A DNA stretch of 64,000 nt from an uncultured Alphaproteobacteria bacterium. Lineage in GTDB: Bacteria > Pseudomonadota > Alphaproteobacteria > Micavibrionales > Micavibrionaceae. The stretch covers positions 930,001-994,000 of the forward strand of contig CAMLMC010000001.1 of NCBI GenBank assembly GCA_946481075.1. The letters are read 5' to 3'. Position numbers and translations under genes: made by a program. The notes under the pieces are model-generated. The model saw only the letters and a list, made by a program, of their open reading frames with translations. It was not told the DNA's origin and ran no database searches. Shown here one piece after another: positions 55,428-62,194 of the stretch (its first letter is position 1; each line of letters begins with the position of its first letter).

Positions 55428-55769
55428 AGCTTGAGGCCCTCTAATGCCGTAGGTACTGCTTAAAATTTTATTAATGAAAGATTAATAGCAAAAACGGCGA
55501 GAAAAAGGCAAATGGATTCTTTCATCCCTTTGAAATTACTTACAATTTTATATTTTGCCTTATTCTAACCCCTTGACGAATCAAGAAGAATCCCGCCCCC
55601 AACCCGGAAAAAATCCGGGCTGGAGACGGGTTTTTGCAAACCCCCGATGGTCCAGGCGGCCCTCAAAAAGGGCGAGCGCGGCGTTCCGAGGCACAGGGAG
55701 GAATTGCCATGAACGCGAAAAGCGCTGCGAGCCGCCGTTACGTGCGGGAGGAAGCCACGAGTACTGCTT
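55428..55769. other. gap without convincing gene between head and cargo genes
   Basis: The left half (to about 55565) is AT-rich and may hold the promoter of the 54957 gene. The right half is GC-rich, with inverted repeats (CCCGG / CCGGG around 55600-55618, GGGTTT / AAACCC around 55628-55645). A plus-strand frame at 55555-55824 has no start signal and overlaps the head gene; I do not accept it. Confidence 0.5.
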
Positions 55770-56009
55770 TTACGAGTACAGCGTGATCGTAACGGTGCCG
55801 CCGGAATTGCCCGTGACGACGTAGAATTTCGTCGAAGGCGTTCCATCGGTGTCAAGGTTTGCGATGATCAGATCGCCGACACGCATGGTGTTGCTGGCGT
55901 TGTTGAAATAGCCAGCGCCGGTGACGGCGGAATCGATGGTCTTGTAATGCCACAATGTAAAATTGTTGGCGTATGCCAAGACGCTAAGGTCGGATAATAT
56001 TAAAGCCAT
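55770..56009 (-). CDS. small head protein (decoration-like)
   Basis: 79 residues, beta-rich: LSDLSVLAYANNFTLWHYKT, GYFNNASNTMRVGDLIIANLDTDG and VVTGNSGGTVTITLYS. Small proteins of this pattern often follow the capsid gene in prophages of Proteobacteria. A decoration or stabilising role is inferred from place and size. It lies 19 bp after the capsid gene. Confidence 0.7.
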   Translation of the reverse strand: MALILSDLSVLAYANNFTLWHYKTIDSAVTGAGYFNNASNTMRVGDLIIANLDTDGTPSTKFYVVTGNSGGTVTITLYS

Positions 56010-56028
56010 GGTTTATTCTCCTTCACTG

Positions 56029-56859
56029 TTAATCCGGCGTTTCGTCGCATTCGATGACGACAACACCCGCTGCATCGATCAGCGCGGCGCCCTGGCTCAT
56101 CATATTGTTGACGAAGTGCGCGGCGCGGTCGCCATGCCAGCTGATATCCGTCTGGACATCGGAACCGGAGGCATGACCAACAGCGGTTTTGTGGAAGAAG
56201 AAACATTTACGGATGTCTGAGGCCACCGGCAGACCCGAATGCGGGATCCAGATGGTGCCAAGCCACTGTTTCGCCTGCGTCGCCGCCGTGTAGGGCAGAT
56301 TCGCCGCACCGACATAATCGGCGTTCGAAAATTCCGGCAGGGACAAAAGGTTCGTCCACTGTTTCCAGCCGACAACGGCAAAACGCTGTCCGTCATCCGG
56401 CACATCGTTGGCGCCGAAAATTTCGAACGCTTCCATGACCTTGTTTTTGGTCAGGCCCGTGTTCGCCTCGGCCACCACATGGGTGGCGGCTGTAGCCAGC
56501 GCGTTGATGATGAGTTCATCTGTTTTACGGCCTAGCGCGTTGGCGCCTGCGGAGGCAATCACCTGGCGTTCCGGAATATTGGTTTTCAGTTCGTCCAGAT
56601 GGTCGACCCAGTCACCGGCGTAAAAATCCTGCAGCGTGGCTTCGACGTTGCTGTGGTCAAGGTTCATAACAGGGACCATGCCATGCGTGGATTTCGTCGA
56701 AGCGGTGCCCTTCCCGATCTTTTGGAAGACCGTGCTGGCGCCCTTGACGTTGTTGATGGATCGCACCGTGTTCCTTAGTTTGGAACCCTGGCGCTGATAG
56801 GCCTCATGCACTTCGCGTTCGAATTGCTTGATGAAGGCCGTGTCGATAGATGTCGACAT
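56029..56859 (-). CDS. major capsid protein
   Basis: 276 residues from the ATG at 56859 (GAGGTGA 5 nt upstream); the frame opens at 56994 without a start signal. Landmarks are FIKQFEREVHEAYQRQGSKLR near the N-terminus, RQVIASAGANALGRKTDELIINAL at about 95-118 and GWKQWTNLLSLPEFSNADYVG at about 165-185. It resembles coat proteins found in podovirus-type prophages. A strong promoter with the TAGGA/TCCTA operator lies upstream (57053-57025), separate from the portal-scaffold operon, which fits the need for many copies. Confidence 0.8.
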   Translation of the reverse strand: MSTSIDTAFIKQFEREVHEAYQRQGSKLRNTVRSINNVKGASTVFQKIGKGTASTKSTHGMVPVMNLDHSNVEATLQDFYAGDWVDHLDELKTNIPERQVIASAGANALGRKTDELIINALATAATHVVAEANTGLTKNKVMEAFEIFGANDVPDDGQRFAVVGWKQWTNLLSLPEFSNADYVGAANLPYTAATQAKQWLGTIWIPHSGLPVASDIRKCFFFHKTAVGHASGSDVQTDISWHGDRAAHFVNNMMSQGAALIDAAGVVVIECDETPD

Positions 56860-57172
56860 ACAATCACCTCTTGTTTTGGTTAATGGGAGCGGGTTCCGGG
56901 AATCGGGTTGTCTTGGAGGCCGCGATAAAGCCGGAAATGCGCGGGCGGCGATTAGGCCGTTTTCCGCAAGAAAAAGGCCCGGATCGCGTTTCATGAAGAC
57001 GCAATGCGGGCCTGACTAGGAAACAGTATAGGAATATAATCCTTTAATGTCAAGCATTATTTAGAAGAATTTTATTGCCAGAGGGGGCCGATGCCCTAAA
57101 TACTGGTTGCATATGGAGGATTGATTCATTAGATTTCCCATATAAACAGAAAAACAGCCAGGGATACCGGAT
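56860..57172. other. divergent control region between capsid and PilZ genes
   Basis: It holds the capsid leader (about 160 nt), promoter site B and, on the plus strand, a weak TTGCAT-N17-TAGATT pair near 57108-57136 for the PilZ gene. No gene is seen. Confidence 0.5.
57025..57053 (-). promoter_or_regulatory. capsid promoter with embedded AGGA-N6-TCCT operator (site B)
   Basis: On the minus strand TTGACA (57053-57048), 17 bp, TATACT (57030-57025). The spacer and -10 read, on the plus strand, TATAGGAATATAATCCTTTA. The -35, spacer length and -10 are identical to site A at 28092. A second TAGGAA half-site lies at 57017-57022. Confidence 0.8.
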
Positions 57173-57547
57173 ATGGAACTTCGCAAATTCACCGCCAATG
57201 ACGACAATGATATGAGCAGCCGCCGCGCCTCCCCGCGCCGCAGCGCCGATAATTGCATTACCGTCATCGACGGCAAGGCCTACCCTGTCCACAACTGGAG
57301 CGACGGCGGCATGTTAATCCACGCCGATGACCGCCTGTTCAGCATGAATGCACCGGTTGAACTCACTATGAAATTCCGCCTGCGCGACCGATTGATGGAC
57401 ATCGCCCAGCGCGGCAAGATTGTCCGCAAAAGCCGCGACCGCCTTGCAATCCAGTTCGAACCGTTGAACCGCGAGGTGCGCGAAAAATTCAAGGCCGTGA
57501 TCGACGATTACGTCACCCGCGAATTCATGGAAAGCCAGATGGCTTAA
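57173..57547 (+). CDS. PilZ-domain protein inside the phage module
   Basis: 124 residues. A PilZ domain with the c-di-GMP signature RRASPRR (about 17-23) and NWSDGGMLI (about 41-49), where D/NXSXXG is conserved. There is no other domain. PilZ proteins change motility, surface or secretion behaviour on binding c-di-GMP. It sits on the plus strand between scaffold and capsid genes and has its own terminator, so it is probably host-derived cargo. Confidence 0.82.
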   Translation: MELRKFTANDDNDMSSRRASPRRSADNCITVIDGKAYPVHNWSDGGMLIHADDRLFSMNAPVELTMKFRLRDRLMDIAQRGKIVRKSRDRLAIQFEPLNREVREKFKAVIDDYVTREFMESQMA

Positions 57548-57556
57548 AGATTTAAA

Positions 57557-57588
57557 AAAAATCCGGCGCAAATGGCCGGATTTTTTGT
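57557..57588 (+). terminator. rho-independent terminator after the PilZ gene
   Basis: AAAATCCGGC, loop of 7 nt, GCCGGATTTTTT. Confidence 0.85.
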
Positions 57589-57599
57589 ATGGTATTCTC

Positions 57600-58004
57600 A
57601 TGATCGGACCGCACCAAGGCAAAGAACTGGAATTGATGCTGGATGGCAAAAAACATCTGGCCATATTCTATGATGCGATAATAGAGGGTCAAACGATTCC
57701 AGAAACGGTTATTCCTGAACAGGCTTTTGCCCCTTATGTTGCATCTAAACAAATAATCCGGTTGGATTACATATCTCGAAACTCAAAGAATCCACACCCA
57801 ACACAATATGTTTTATTCATTTTGCCAAACCATGAATGGCGTGCAAACGCGTTTATCTGGATGCATAAGGAATGTATAGAAGGACGCCGCTCCTTCGATG
57901 ATGCTTATGAATATTTCGTGGGGCGGCTCTTGGATTATTCGGAAGAAGATATTGCCGATTTTATTCAGCATCAGAAATCATTTAGAAGTACAGTCAGGGC
58001 ATAA
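57600..58004 (+). CDS. unknown protein, plus-strand cargo
   Basis: 134 residues from the ATG at 57600 (an in-frame TTG at 57585 lies in the terminator). The first 20 residues (MIGPHQGKELELMLDGKKHLA) suggest a beta-strand start and the rest is helical: ECIEGRRSFDDAYEYFVGRLL. AT-rich codons. No family recognised. It converges with the 57978 gene, overlapping by 27 bp at the 3' ends, an arrangement that could allow antisense control. Confidence 0.5.
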   Translation: MIGPHQGKELELMLDGKKHLAIFYDAIIEGQTIPETVIPEQAFAPYVASKQIIRLDYISRNSKNPHPTQYVLFILPNHEWRANAFIWMHKECIEGRRSFDDAYEYFVGRLLDYSEEDIADFIQHQKSFRSTVRA

Positions 58005-58322
58005 ATCCCCCATCGATCCTCCATGCCATCCGCCACATACAGGGCACCGCATATCAGGTCTTTTAACCCCTGGATGATCTGGCAATTTACTATTGAGCGC
58101 CTGAATCGTTTCTCCGTCAGGCCTCATCACTCCATCTATCCTAAGATTTTCATCTCTCTGAAATTCACGAACCGCATTATACAAATGAGTATCTGGATAC
58201 TTAGTTAAGCCATAGGACGGCACTTTGTAATATCCAATATCTTTGAACGCGGATTTGACTCTGTATACATCATCAAGATCTACATCATAGCTTTCGCCAA
58301 GCGTTTTATTAATCTTTATCAT
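57978..58322 (-). CDS. peptidoglycan-binding-like domain with C-terminal zinc ribbon
   Basis: 114 residues. The N-terminal 75 residues (DVYRVKSAFKDIGYY, LYNAVREFQRDENLRIDGVM, PDGETIQALN) follow the repeat pattern of the PG_binding_1 fold. The C-terminus has CPVCGGWHGG and LCPDC, two CXXC knuckles that probably bind zinc. No signal peptide. The mix suggests a cytosolic or virion-associated binding protein. AT-richer than neighbours, with an ATCATTCTATT direct repeat just upstream (about 58317-58340). Confidence 0.6.
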   Translation of the reverse strand: MIKINKTLGESYDVDLDDVYRVKSAFKDIGYYKVPSYGLTKYPDTHLYNAVREFQRDENLRIDGVMRPDGETIQALNSKLPDHPGVKRPDMRCPVCGGWHGGSMGDLCPDCTSK

Positions 58323-58347
58323 TCTATTATCATTCTATTATCCTTCT

Positions 58348-58376
58348 AAAAAATCCCCGCATGACGCGGGGATTTG
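58348..58376 (-). terminator. minus-strand terminator after the scaffold gene
   Basis: AAATCCCCGC, loop ATGAC/GTCAT, GCGGGGATTT, with T run on the minus strand. It ends the portal-scaffold operon before the capsid unit. Confidence 0.8.
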
Positions 58377-58380
58377 AATT

Positions 58381-59013
58381 TTATTTATTGCCGTAGAGTT
58401 TTTGGAACCCTTCGGTCACCTTTGAAATAAAGGACGGGTCCTGATCGCGCCAGTATTTCGGATCGCGCATCATCGATTGCAATTCCATCTCGCCGGCCTT
58501 TGCGCCTTGCGGATCGGATTTTTTCGACAGCGCCGGTTCTTCCCCCTTCATCATGCGGTGGAGCGCGAGAACACCTTCATAGGATGATGCAAGCGTATCG
58601 AGCACATCGGCAGGCAGAGCGCGCTGTCCGAAGGCCAGCAACTGACGCGATGTTTCACGCCATTTTTCATCGCCGCCGAAATGTTCGACCAGTTTTTCAA
58701 TCTCGCGGTCGGCGCGGTAATCGGCCGCCATGGCAATCACCAGCGGCACCATTTTTTCCGCCGCAAGATCATAAACAATCTGCACCTGTTCATTGGTGAA
58801 TCCTTTTTCATGCAGGCGTCTGTTCATATCGGCATCCACGCCGAACAGGCCGTGATCACAGTTCACGCAATATTCATCGGCGCTTTTCGGGACGGAGGGC
58901 GATTTGGAGAGTTTCTTTTCCAGTTCAGTATAAGAGTTCAAAAGATTTTCGACATTCAATCCGCCTTCGGCGTTTTTGAATTTGTCGGGGATCATCAGGT
59001 TCTGGTCAGTCAT
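58381..59013 (-). CDS. capsid assembly scaffolding protein
   Basis: 210 residues, highly charged and helical. Landmarks: IPDKFKNAEGGLNVENLLNSYTELEKKL at the N-terminus, a central helical region, and a C-terminal DPKYWRDQDPSFISKVTEGFQKLYG, similar to the capsid-binding tail of T7-type scaffolds. An unusual CVNCDHG pair is present near residue 50. It lies between portal and capsid as expected. Confidence 0.75.
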   Translation of the reverse strand: MTDQNLMIPDKFKNAEGGLNVENLLNSYTELEKKLSKSPSVPKSADEYCVNCDHGLFGVDADMNRRLHEKGFTNEQVQIVYDLAAEKMVPLVIAMAADYRADREIEKLVEHFGGDEKWRETSRQLLAFGQRALPADVLDTLASSYEGVLALHRMMKGEEPALSKKSDPQGAKAGEMELQSMMRDPKYWRDQDPSFISKVTEGFQKLYGNK

Positions 59014-59037
59014 GTTTCATTTCCTTATTTAATTACT

Positions 59038-59100
59038 GTCATTCTGAGCGCAGCGAAGAATCTCTATCACGAGATCCTTCGGCTTCGCCTCAGGATGACA
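59038..59100. repeat. dispersed palindromic repeat inside the head operon
   Basis: TGTCATTCTGAGCGCAGCGA and GGCTTCGCCTCAGGATGACA inverted around CTCTATCACGAG. Same family as 10368 and 46661; it lies between the scaffold and Bbp19-like genes. Confidence 0.85.
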
Positions 59101-59110
59101 AATGGGGTTG

Positions 59111-59386
59111 TTAGTTGGTCCGGCCGCGATCGATCAGACGAAGAATGCTTGCGACCAAGCTGCGCTGTCCTTCGGTGTAGCGGAGCTGGTCATCGCTGGA
59201 ATTGATTCCGTTTACTTTCTGGAACGTCATCACCTGCAACCATGCGAGAACCTTCTTGCCATCATCCGTGGCAAACACCCGTGCAAAGGTGCGTTCAATC
59301 TCGCGCTGTTCCAGCCGTGATACATGCGCGGTGATATCGATATCCGATTGCAGTTTTGCAAACGGAATTGTTTTATTGAACAGCAT
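59111..59386 (-). CDS. Bbp19-like small phage protein
   Basis: 91 residues. EREIERTFARVFATDDGKKVLAWLQ-like start (here REIERTFARVF) and LRYTEGQRSLVASILRLIDRG match the small protein found next to portal genes of Bordetella-phage-like and other prophages (Bbp19 type). Its biochemical role is unknown. It overlaps the portal gene by 14 bp. Confidence 0.72.
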   Translation of the reverse strand: MLFNKTIPFAKLQSDIDITAHVSRLEQREIERTFARVFATDDGKKVLAWLQVMTFQKVNGINSSDDQLRYTEGQRSLVASILRLIDRGRTN

Positions 59387-60869
59387 CGCTGATTTCCTTT
59401 CTGATCAAATCGCTTGGCACACCCAGCGCCTCGCCGAGATAACGGGCAGCACGCGCCATATCGATTGTGGATGCCGCCTCTGCCCCCATCGCGGATACGG
59501 ATGTAATCCAGCTCACGGTATTTTGCACATTGCGCTGCGCCTGCGCCCGCGCCAATGGCGCACGGTAATCGAGCGCGACAAAGCGCCCATCGAGCGCGAT
59601 ATCAGGAATTTCGCCGCGACGGCGTAAAATCGCATAGGCCCTGCGGATCATCGGCGTTAAAAGTTCCGATTGCAGGCGGCCATAGGTCGCACCGAGCAGT
59701 AGCGCCATTTCGGCGGCGCGCTCGACCACTTCGGTGGCCGTCATGCGGCGTCCATCGAGCGGGCCGAGCTTGTCGATCAGCAGCGCATGGCGAATGCGGG
59801 CTCGAAGGTCATCGAGGATCAGTTGCGATACATCGAATTTCGCCGGCATCTCAAGCGGGCGAAGCCCATCGGACCCCACCGCCTTCGGTATGATCGCGCC
59901 GGGGACGAGCTCAATGGTGGCGGGGTTTAAAACGCCGTCATCATCCGCCTGCCAGATGCCGGTGACCGCAATGGAGGCATTCTTGAGAATCAATTCCACA
60001 ACCTTGTTCGCGGTTTTGATATCGGGTAGTGCCTTCATCACCGGAGAACGTCCATAAATTTCCCCCGGCGATTTCATCCAGCGGAACGCGATACAAGGCG
60101 ATATATTGAACACACCCGATGACAATTCCACGGGTGTGCCGCGTTCCATCAAAAGCGCGGTGTAACGATAAATGCCGCCTTCCGGCAAAACGGATTCCAG
60201 CACCATAAAACGGGCCTGTGCATCGCGATCCCCTTCCCGCTCCACCTCCGCCGGTAATTCTGCAGAAGGATAACGGTCTTTAATTTGCGCCAGCGTCAGT
60301 TTCATCTGGCGGAAAGATCCATCGAGGAAACCGTTCTCTCCCTCTTCCAGCACAATATCCGACAAAGGCACGGATGAAAAACGGAACGCGGAAAACGCAC
60401 CGGGTTCTGATTCTTCAAACTGCATCGCCGCGGTTCCGCCCACCACAAGGTCGAGGAAACATTGGTGCATTTCAACCGTGAAATTAGAGCGGTCAAAGTG
60501 CGATTGAATCACTTTCGCCGATTCTTCCAGAACGGGAGCAAGTTTTTGCGCCTCCTCAGGAGACAAATCCGGTCCCGGTTTGAATCCAAACCATCCCGTC
60601 CATGGCGGTGTTAAATGCCCGAGCAGGCTCGCGGAGAGTTGTTCAATCGCATCCATCGCGGTGCCGTCATAAAGCTGGCCCGTTTGTATGCGGCCCGGCT
60701 GCGATGTTTTCATGAAATCACCACGCTGTGGCAGCGCATAATCATAACATTCCTGCCATGTGGACTCCCACAGGCTGCGGCGGTCCTTCGCCTGTTCATA
60801 GCGGCGGATAAGATGCGAGTGGTCTTTCGCCTGCGCATCCACAGGCGGGTAAACGGCGTAACTGGTCAT
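59373..60869 (-). CDS. portal (head-tail connector) protein, T7 gp8-like
   Basis: 498 residues. Landmarks: HLIRRYEQAKDRRSLWESTWQEC, LYDGTAMDAIEQLSASLLGHLTPP, RWMKSPGEIYGRSPVMKALPDIKTANK and RRMTATEVVERAAEMALLLG. This is the order of the podovirus head-tail connector family. It forms the dodecameric DNA gate. The full length is kept. Confidence 0.88.
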   Translation of the reverse strand: MTSYAVYPPVDAQAKDHSHLIRRYEQAKDRRSLWESTWQECYDYALPQRGDFMKTSQPGRIQTGQLYDGTAMDAIEQLSASLLGHLTPPWTGWFGFKPGPDLSPEEAQKLAPVLEESAKVIQSHFDRSNFTVEMHQCFLDLVVGGTAAMQFEESEPGAFSAFRFSSVPLSDIVLEEGENGFLDGSFRQMKLTLAQIKDRYPSAELPAEVEREGDRDAQARFMVLESVLPEGGIYRYTALLMERGTPVELSSGVFNISPCIAFRWMKSPGEIYGRSPVMKALPDIKTANKVVELILKNASIAVTGIWQADDDGVLNPATIELVPGAIIPKAVGSDGLRPLEMPAKFDVSQLILDDLRARIRHALLIDKLGPLDGRRMTATEVVERAAEMALLLGATYGRLQSELLTPMIRRAYAILRRRGEIPDIALDGRFVALDYRAPLARAQAQRNVQNTVSWITSVSAMGAEAASTIDMARAARYLGEALGVPSDLIRKEISDAVQ

Positions 60870-60874
60870 GTTCG

Positions 60875-61132
60875 TTATTCTCCGAGCAGAGTTTTTCTCT
60901 GGCCGCTATTGTCATTCACGAGCGGAGCCAGAAGCCCGCGGAAACCCGTCAATACGGTGCCAAGGCGGGAGCGGTTGCGGGACAGCAAGGATTTTTCCCG
61001 TTGCTGTGCGGGTGTCGGCACGGAATTATCATCGCTGCCGGAATTATTGGATGGCGTAGGTTCGTAAGTCGTCTGCGGCACATAGACGACCTGCGGCGCA
61101 GGCGCCTTCGGTTTGTTGGTTATGTTGCCCAT
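60875..61132 (-). CDS. small phage protein upstream of portal
   Basis: 85 residues: a Pro-rich first half (NKPKAPAPQVVYVPQTTYEP), a Ser/Asn/Gly linker and a basic C-terminus with NRSRLGTVLTGFRGLL. Short proteins ending in an RRGL-T-LTG-RGLL-like motif commonly sit beside portal genes in prophages. Role unknown. Confidence 0.55.
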   Translation of the reverse strand: MGNITNKPKAPAPQVVYVPQTTYEPTPSNNSGSDDNSVPTPAQQREKSLLSRNRSRLGTVLTGFRGLLAPLVNDNSGQRKTLLGE

Positions 61133-61530
61133 TCGGGATGTCCTTTCGGTTTTAAATAGTTATAAAGCTGCCATGGTGTCACCACCTTGCGGGCGTGGAT
61201 GCCCAGCACGCGCTTGACCGCCTCGACACAGGTAAACAGCATAAAAGGCGCGGGTTTGGTGAGATCGCGGCGAAGGTAGGCCGGAACAACCTTGTTGCCA
61301 CGCCCTTCCAGCCATGCCGGCAAATCGAAATCCACCGGCACATGGTGATGCGTTGAAATTTCAATGACATGGGATAGCGGGTCAAAACTGGTCCAGCGTT
61401 CGCCGTCATTCAAAAGAACATAGCAATGACGGAAGCCCGGTTTTAAAAACCGCAGCCACGAAATCTCCGTCTGGCCGCTGAACACGACCCACGCCTTCTG
61501 GTTCGTCATCGATGAAATTAATCCGCTCAT
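61120..61530 (-). CDS. phage-associated protein, possible permuted papain-like fold
   Basis: 136 residues. GFRHCYVLLNDGERWTSFDPLSHVIEI (His35) and LFTCVEAVKRVLGIHARKVVTPWQLYNYL (Cys101) give a His-before-Cys order, as in permuted NlpC/P60 enzymes. The pattern is conserved-looking, but the catalytic role is only suggested. It overlaps both neighbours by a few bases and so belongs to the head operon. Confidence 0.55.
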   Translation of the reverse strand: MSGLISSMTNQKAWVVFSGQTEISWLRFLKPGFRHCYVLLNDGERWTSFDPLSHVIEISTHHHVPVDFDLPAWLEGRGNKVVPAYLRRDLTKPAPFMLFTCVEAVKRVLGIHARKVVTPWQLYNYLKPKGHPEWAT

Positions 61531-61976
61531 GCTCCTAGTCCTCCTTCATAAATAATTGCCGAATGTGCCCAGTAACGCCCCGGCCGTGATGCCAACGTCA
61601 GCTTGGGCCGAATGATTCCCTTGCGGGCCAAAACTGGTTCCAGCCGCTCCAATGCCTCCTTCCAGAGGGTGAAGGCGCGCACCTCCTTAATCCGGCGCGG
61701 ATCGGGGGCCATCTGCCGCTTGCCGTAGTGGCGCAGCACAAGAACATGGTCCATGGTCAGGCGGCGATTGCGGTATAGGCGATCTACACAGTTCAGGATA
61801 TCGGCAGGTTCGCACGGACGAACCATCACGGACTTGCCGCTGGCCGTGCGCGCGCCATCATTGCGGGCATCTTGGGCGAGAATGAACCAGAACCAGGCCT
61901 CTTCCGCGTTGTCAAAGGCGGTAAACTCAAGATCAGACACTCTCTTATGCATATAAAATTTCGGTTTATCAGTCAT
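61527..61976 (-). CDS. first gene of the phage head operon, unknown
   Basis: 149 residues from the ATG at 61976; the frame opens at 62081 inside the control region. Helical and basic: AEEAWFWFILAQDARNDGAR, CEPADILNCVDRLYRNRRLTMDHVLVLRHYG and GRYWAHSAIIYE. Proteins of this kind are seen upstream of portal genes in alphaproteobacterial prophages, from memory. It overlaps the next gene by 4 bp. A candidate promoter (TTGACT at 62081-62076) lies upstream. Confidence 0.6.
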   Translation of the reverse strand: MTDKPKFYMHKRVSDLEFTAFDNAEEAWFWFILAQDARNDGARTASGKSVMVRPCEPADILNCVDRLYRNRRLTMDHVLVLRHYGKRQMAPDPRRIKEVRAFTLWKEALERLEPVLARKGIIRPKLTLASRPGRYWAHSAIIYEGGLGA

Positions 61977-62044
61977 TTGGGGCTTTTTCTTTGTTTTTTG
62001 GTTGCTTGATTGAAGAGGTGGTCTTGACAAGAGTGTTCTCTTTA

Positions 62045-62067
62045 TGTTCCTATTCATGACAGGAACA
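62045..62067. promoter_or_regulatory. inverted repeat operator candidate before the head operon
   Basis: TGTTCCT and AGGAACA, perfect 7-bp arms with a 9-bp spacer. It covers the expected -10 of a minus-strand promoter with TTGACT at 62081-62076. TTCCTA at 62048-62053 shares the half-site of sites A to C. Confidence 0.6.
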
Positions 62068-62099
62068 AAACGTGAAGTCAAGAAGTTTTTGTGAATATT

Positions 62100-62125
62100 T
62101 TCCTATTTACTTACAATGGTAGGAA
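62100..62125. promoter_or_regulatory. second inverted half-site pair
   Basis: TTCCTA (62100-62105) faces TAGGAA (62120-62125) across 14 bp; the right half is part of site C. Confidence 0.5.
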
Positions 62126-62139
62126 TAATAACCTATATC
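62111..62139 (+). promoter_or_regulatory. repressor promoter with embedded TAGGA/CCTA operator (site C)
   Basis: TTACAA (62111-62116), 17 bp, TATATC (62134-62139). TAGGAATAATAACCTATA (62120-62137) matches site A at 17 of 18 bases and at the same position relative to -35 and -10. The weaker -35 fits an autoregulated repressor promoter. Confidence 0.75.
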
Positions 62140-62194
62140 AACGGTCTAGCCGCCGTTTGATGCGAACATAGGGATTTGAAGGGCTTATACATCC

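Noticed and set aside
55555..55824. Plus-strand frame in the head-tail gap
   Set aside because: No ribosome-binding site, composition unlike a protein, and it overlaps the small head gene.
62024..62029. Perfect TTGACA on the plus strand in the repressor control region
   Set aside because: No acceptable -10 at 16-18 bp; site C is a better repressor promoter.
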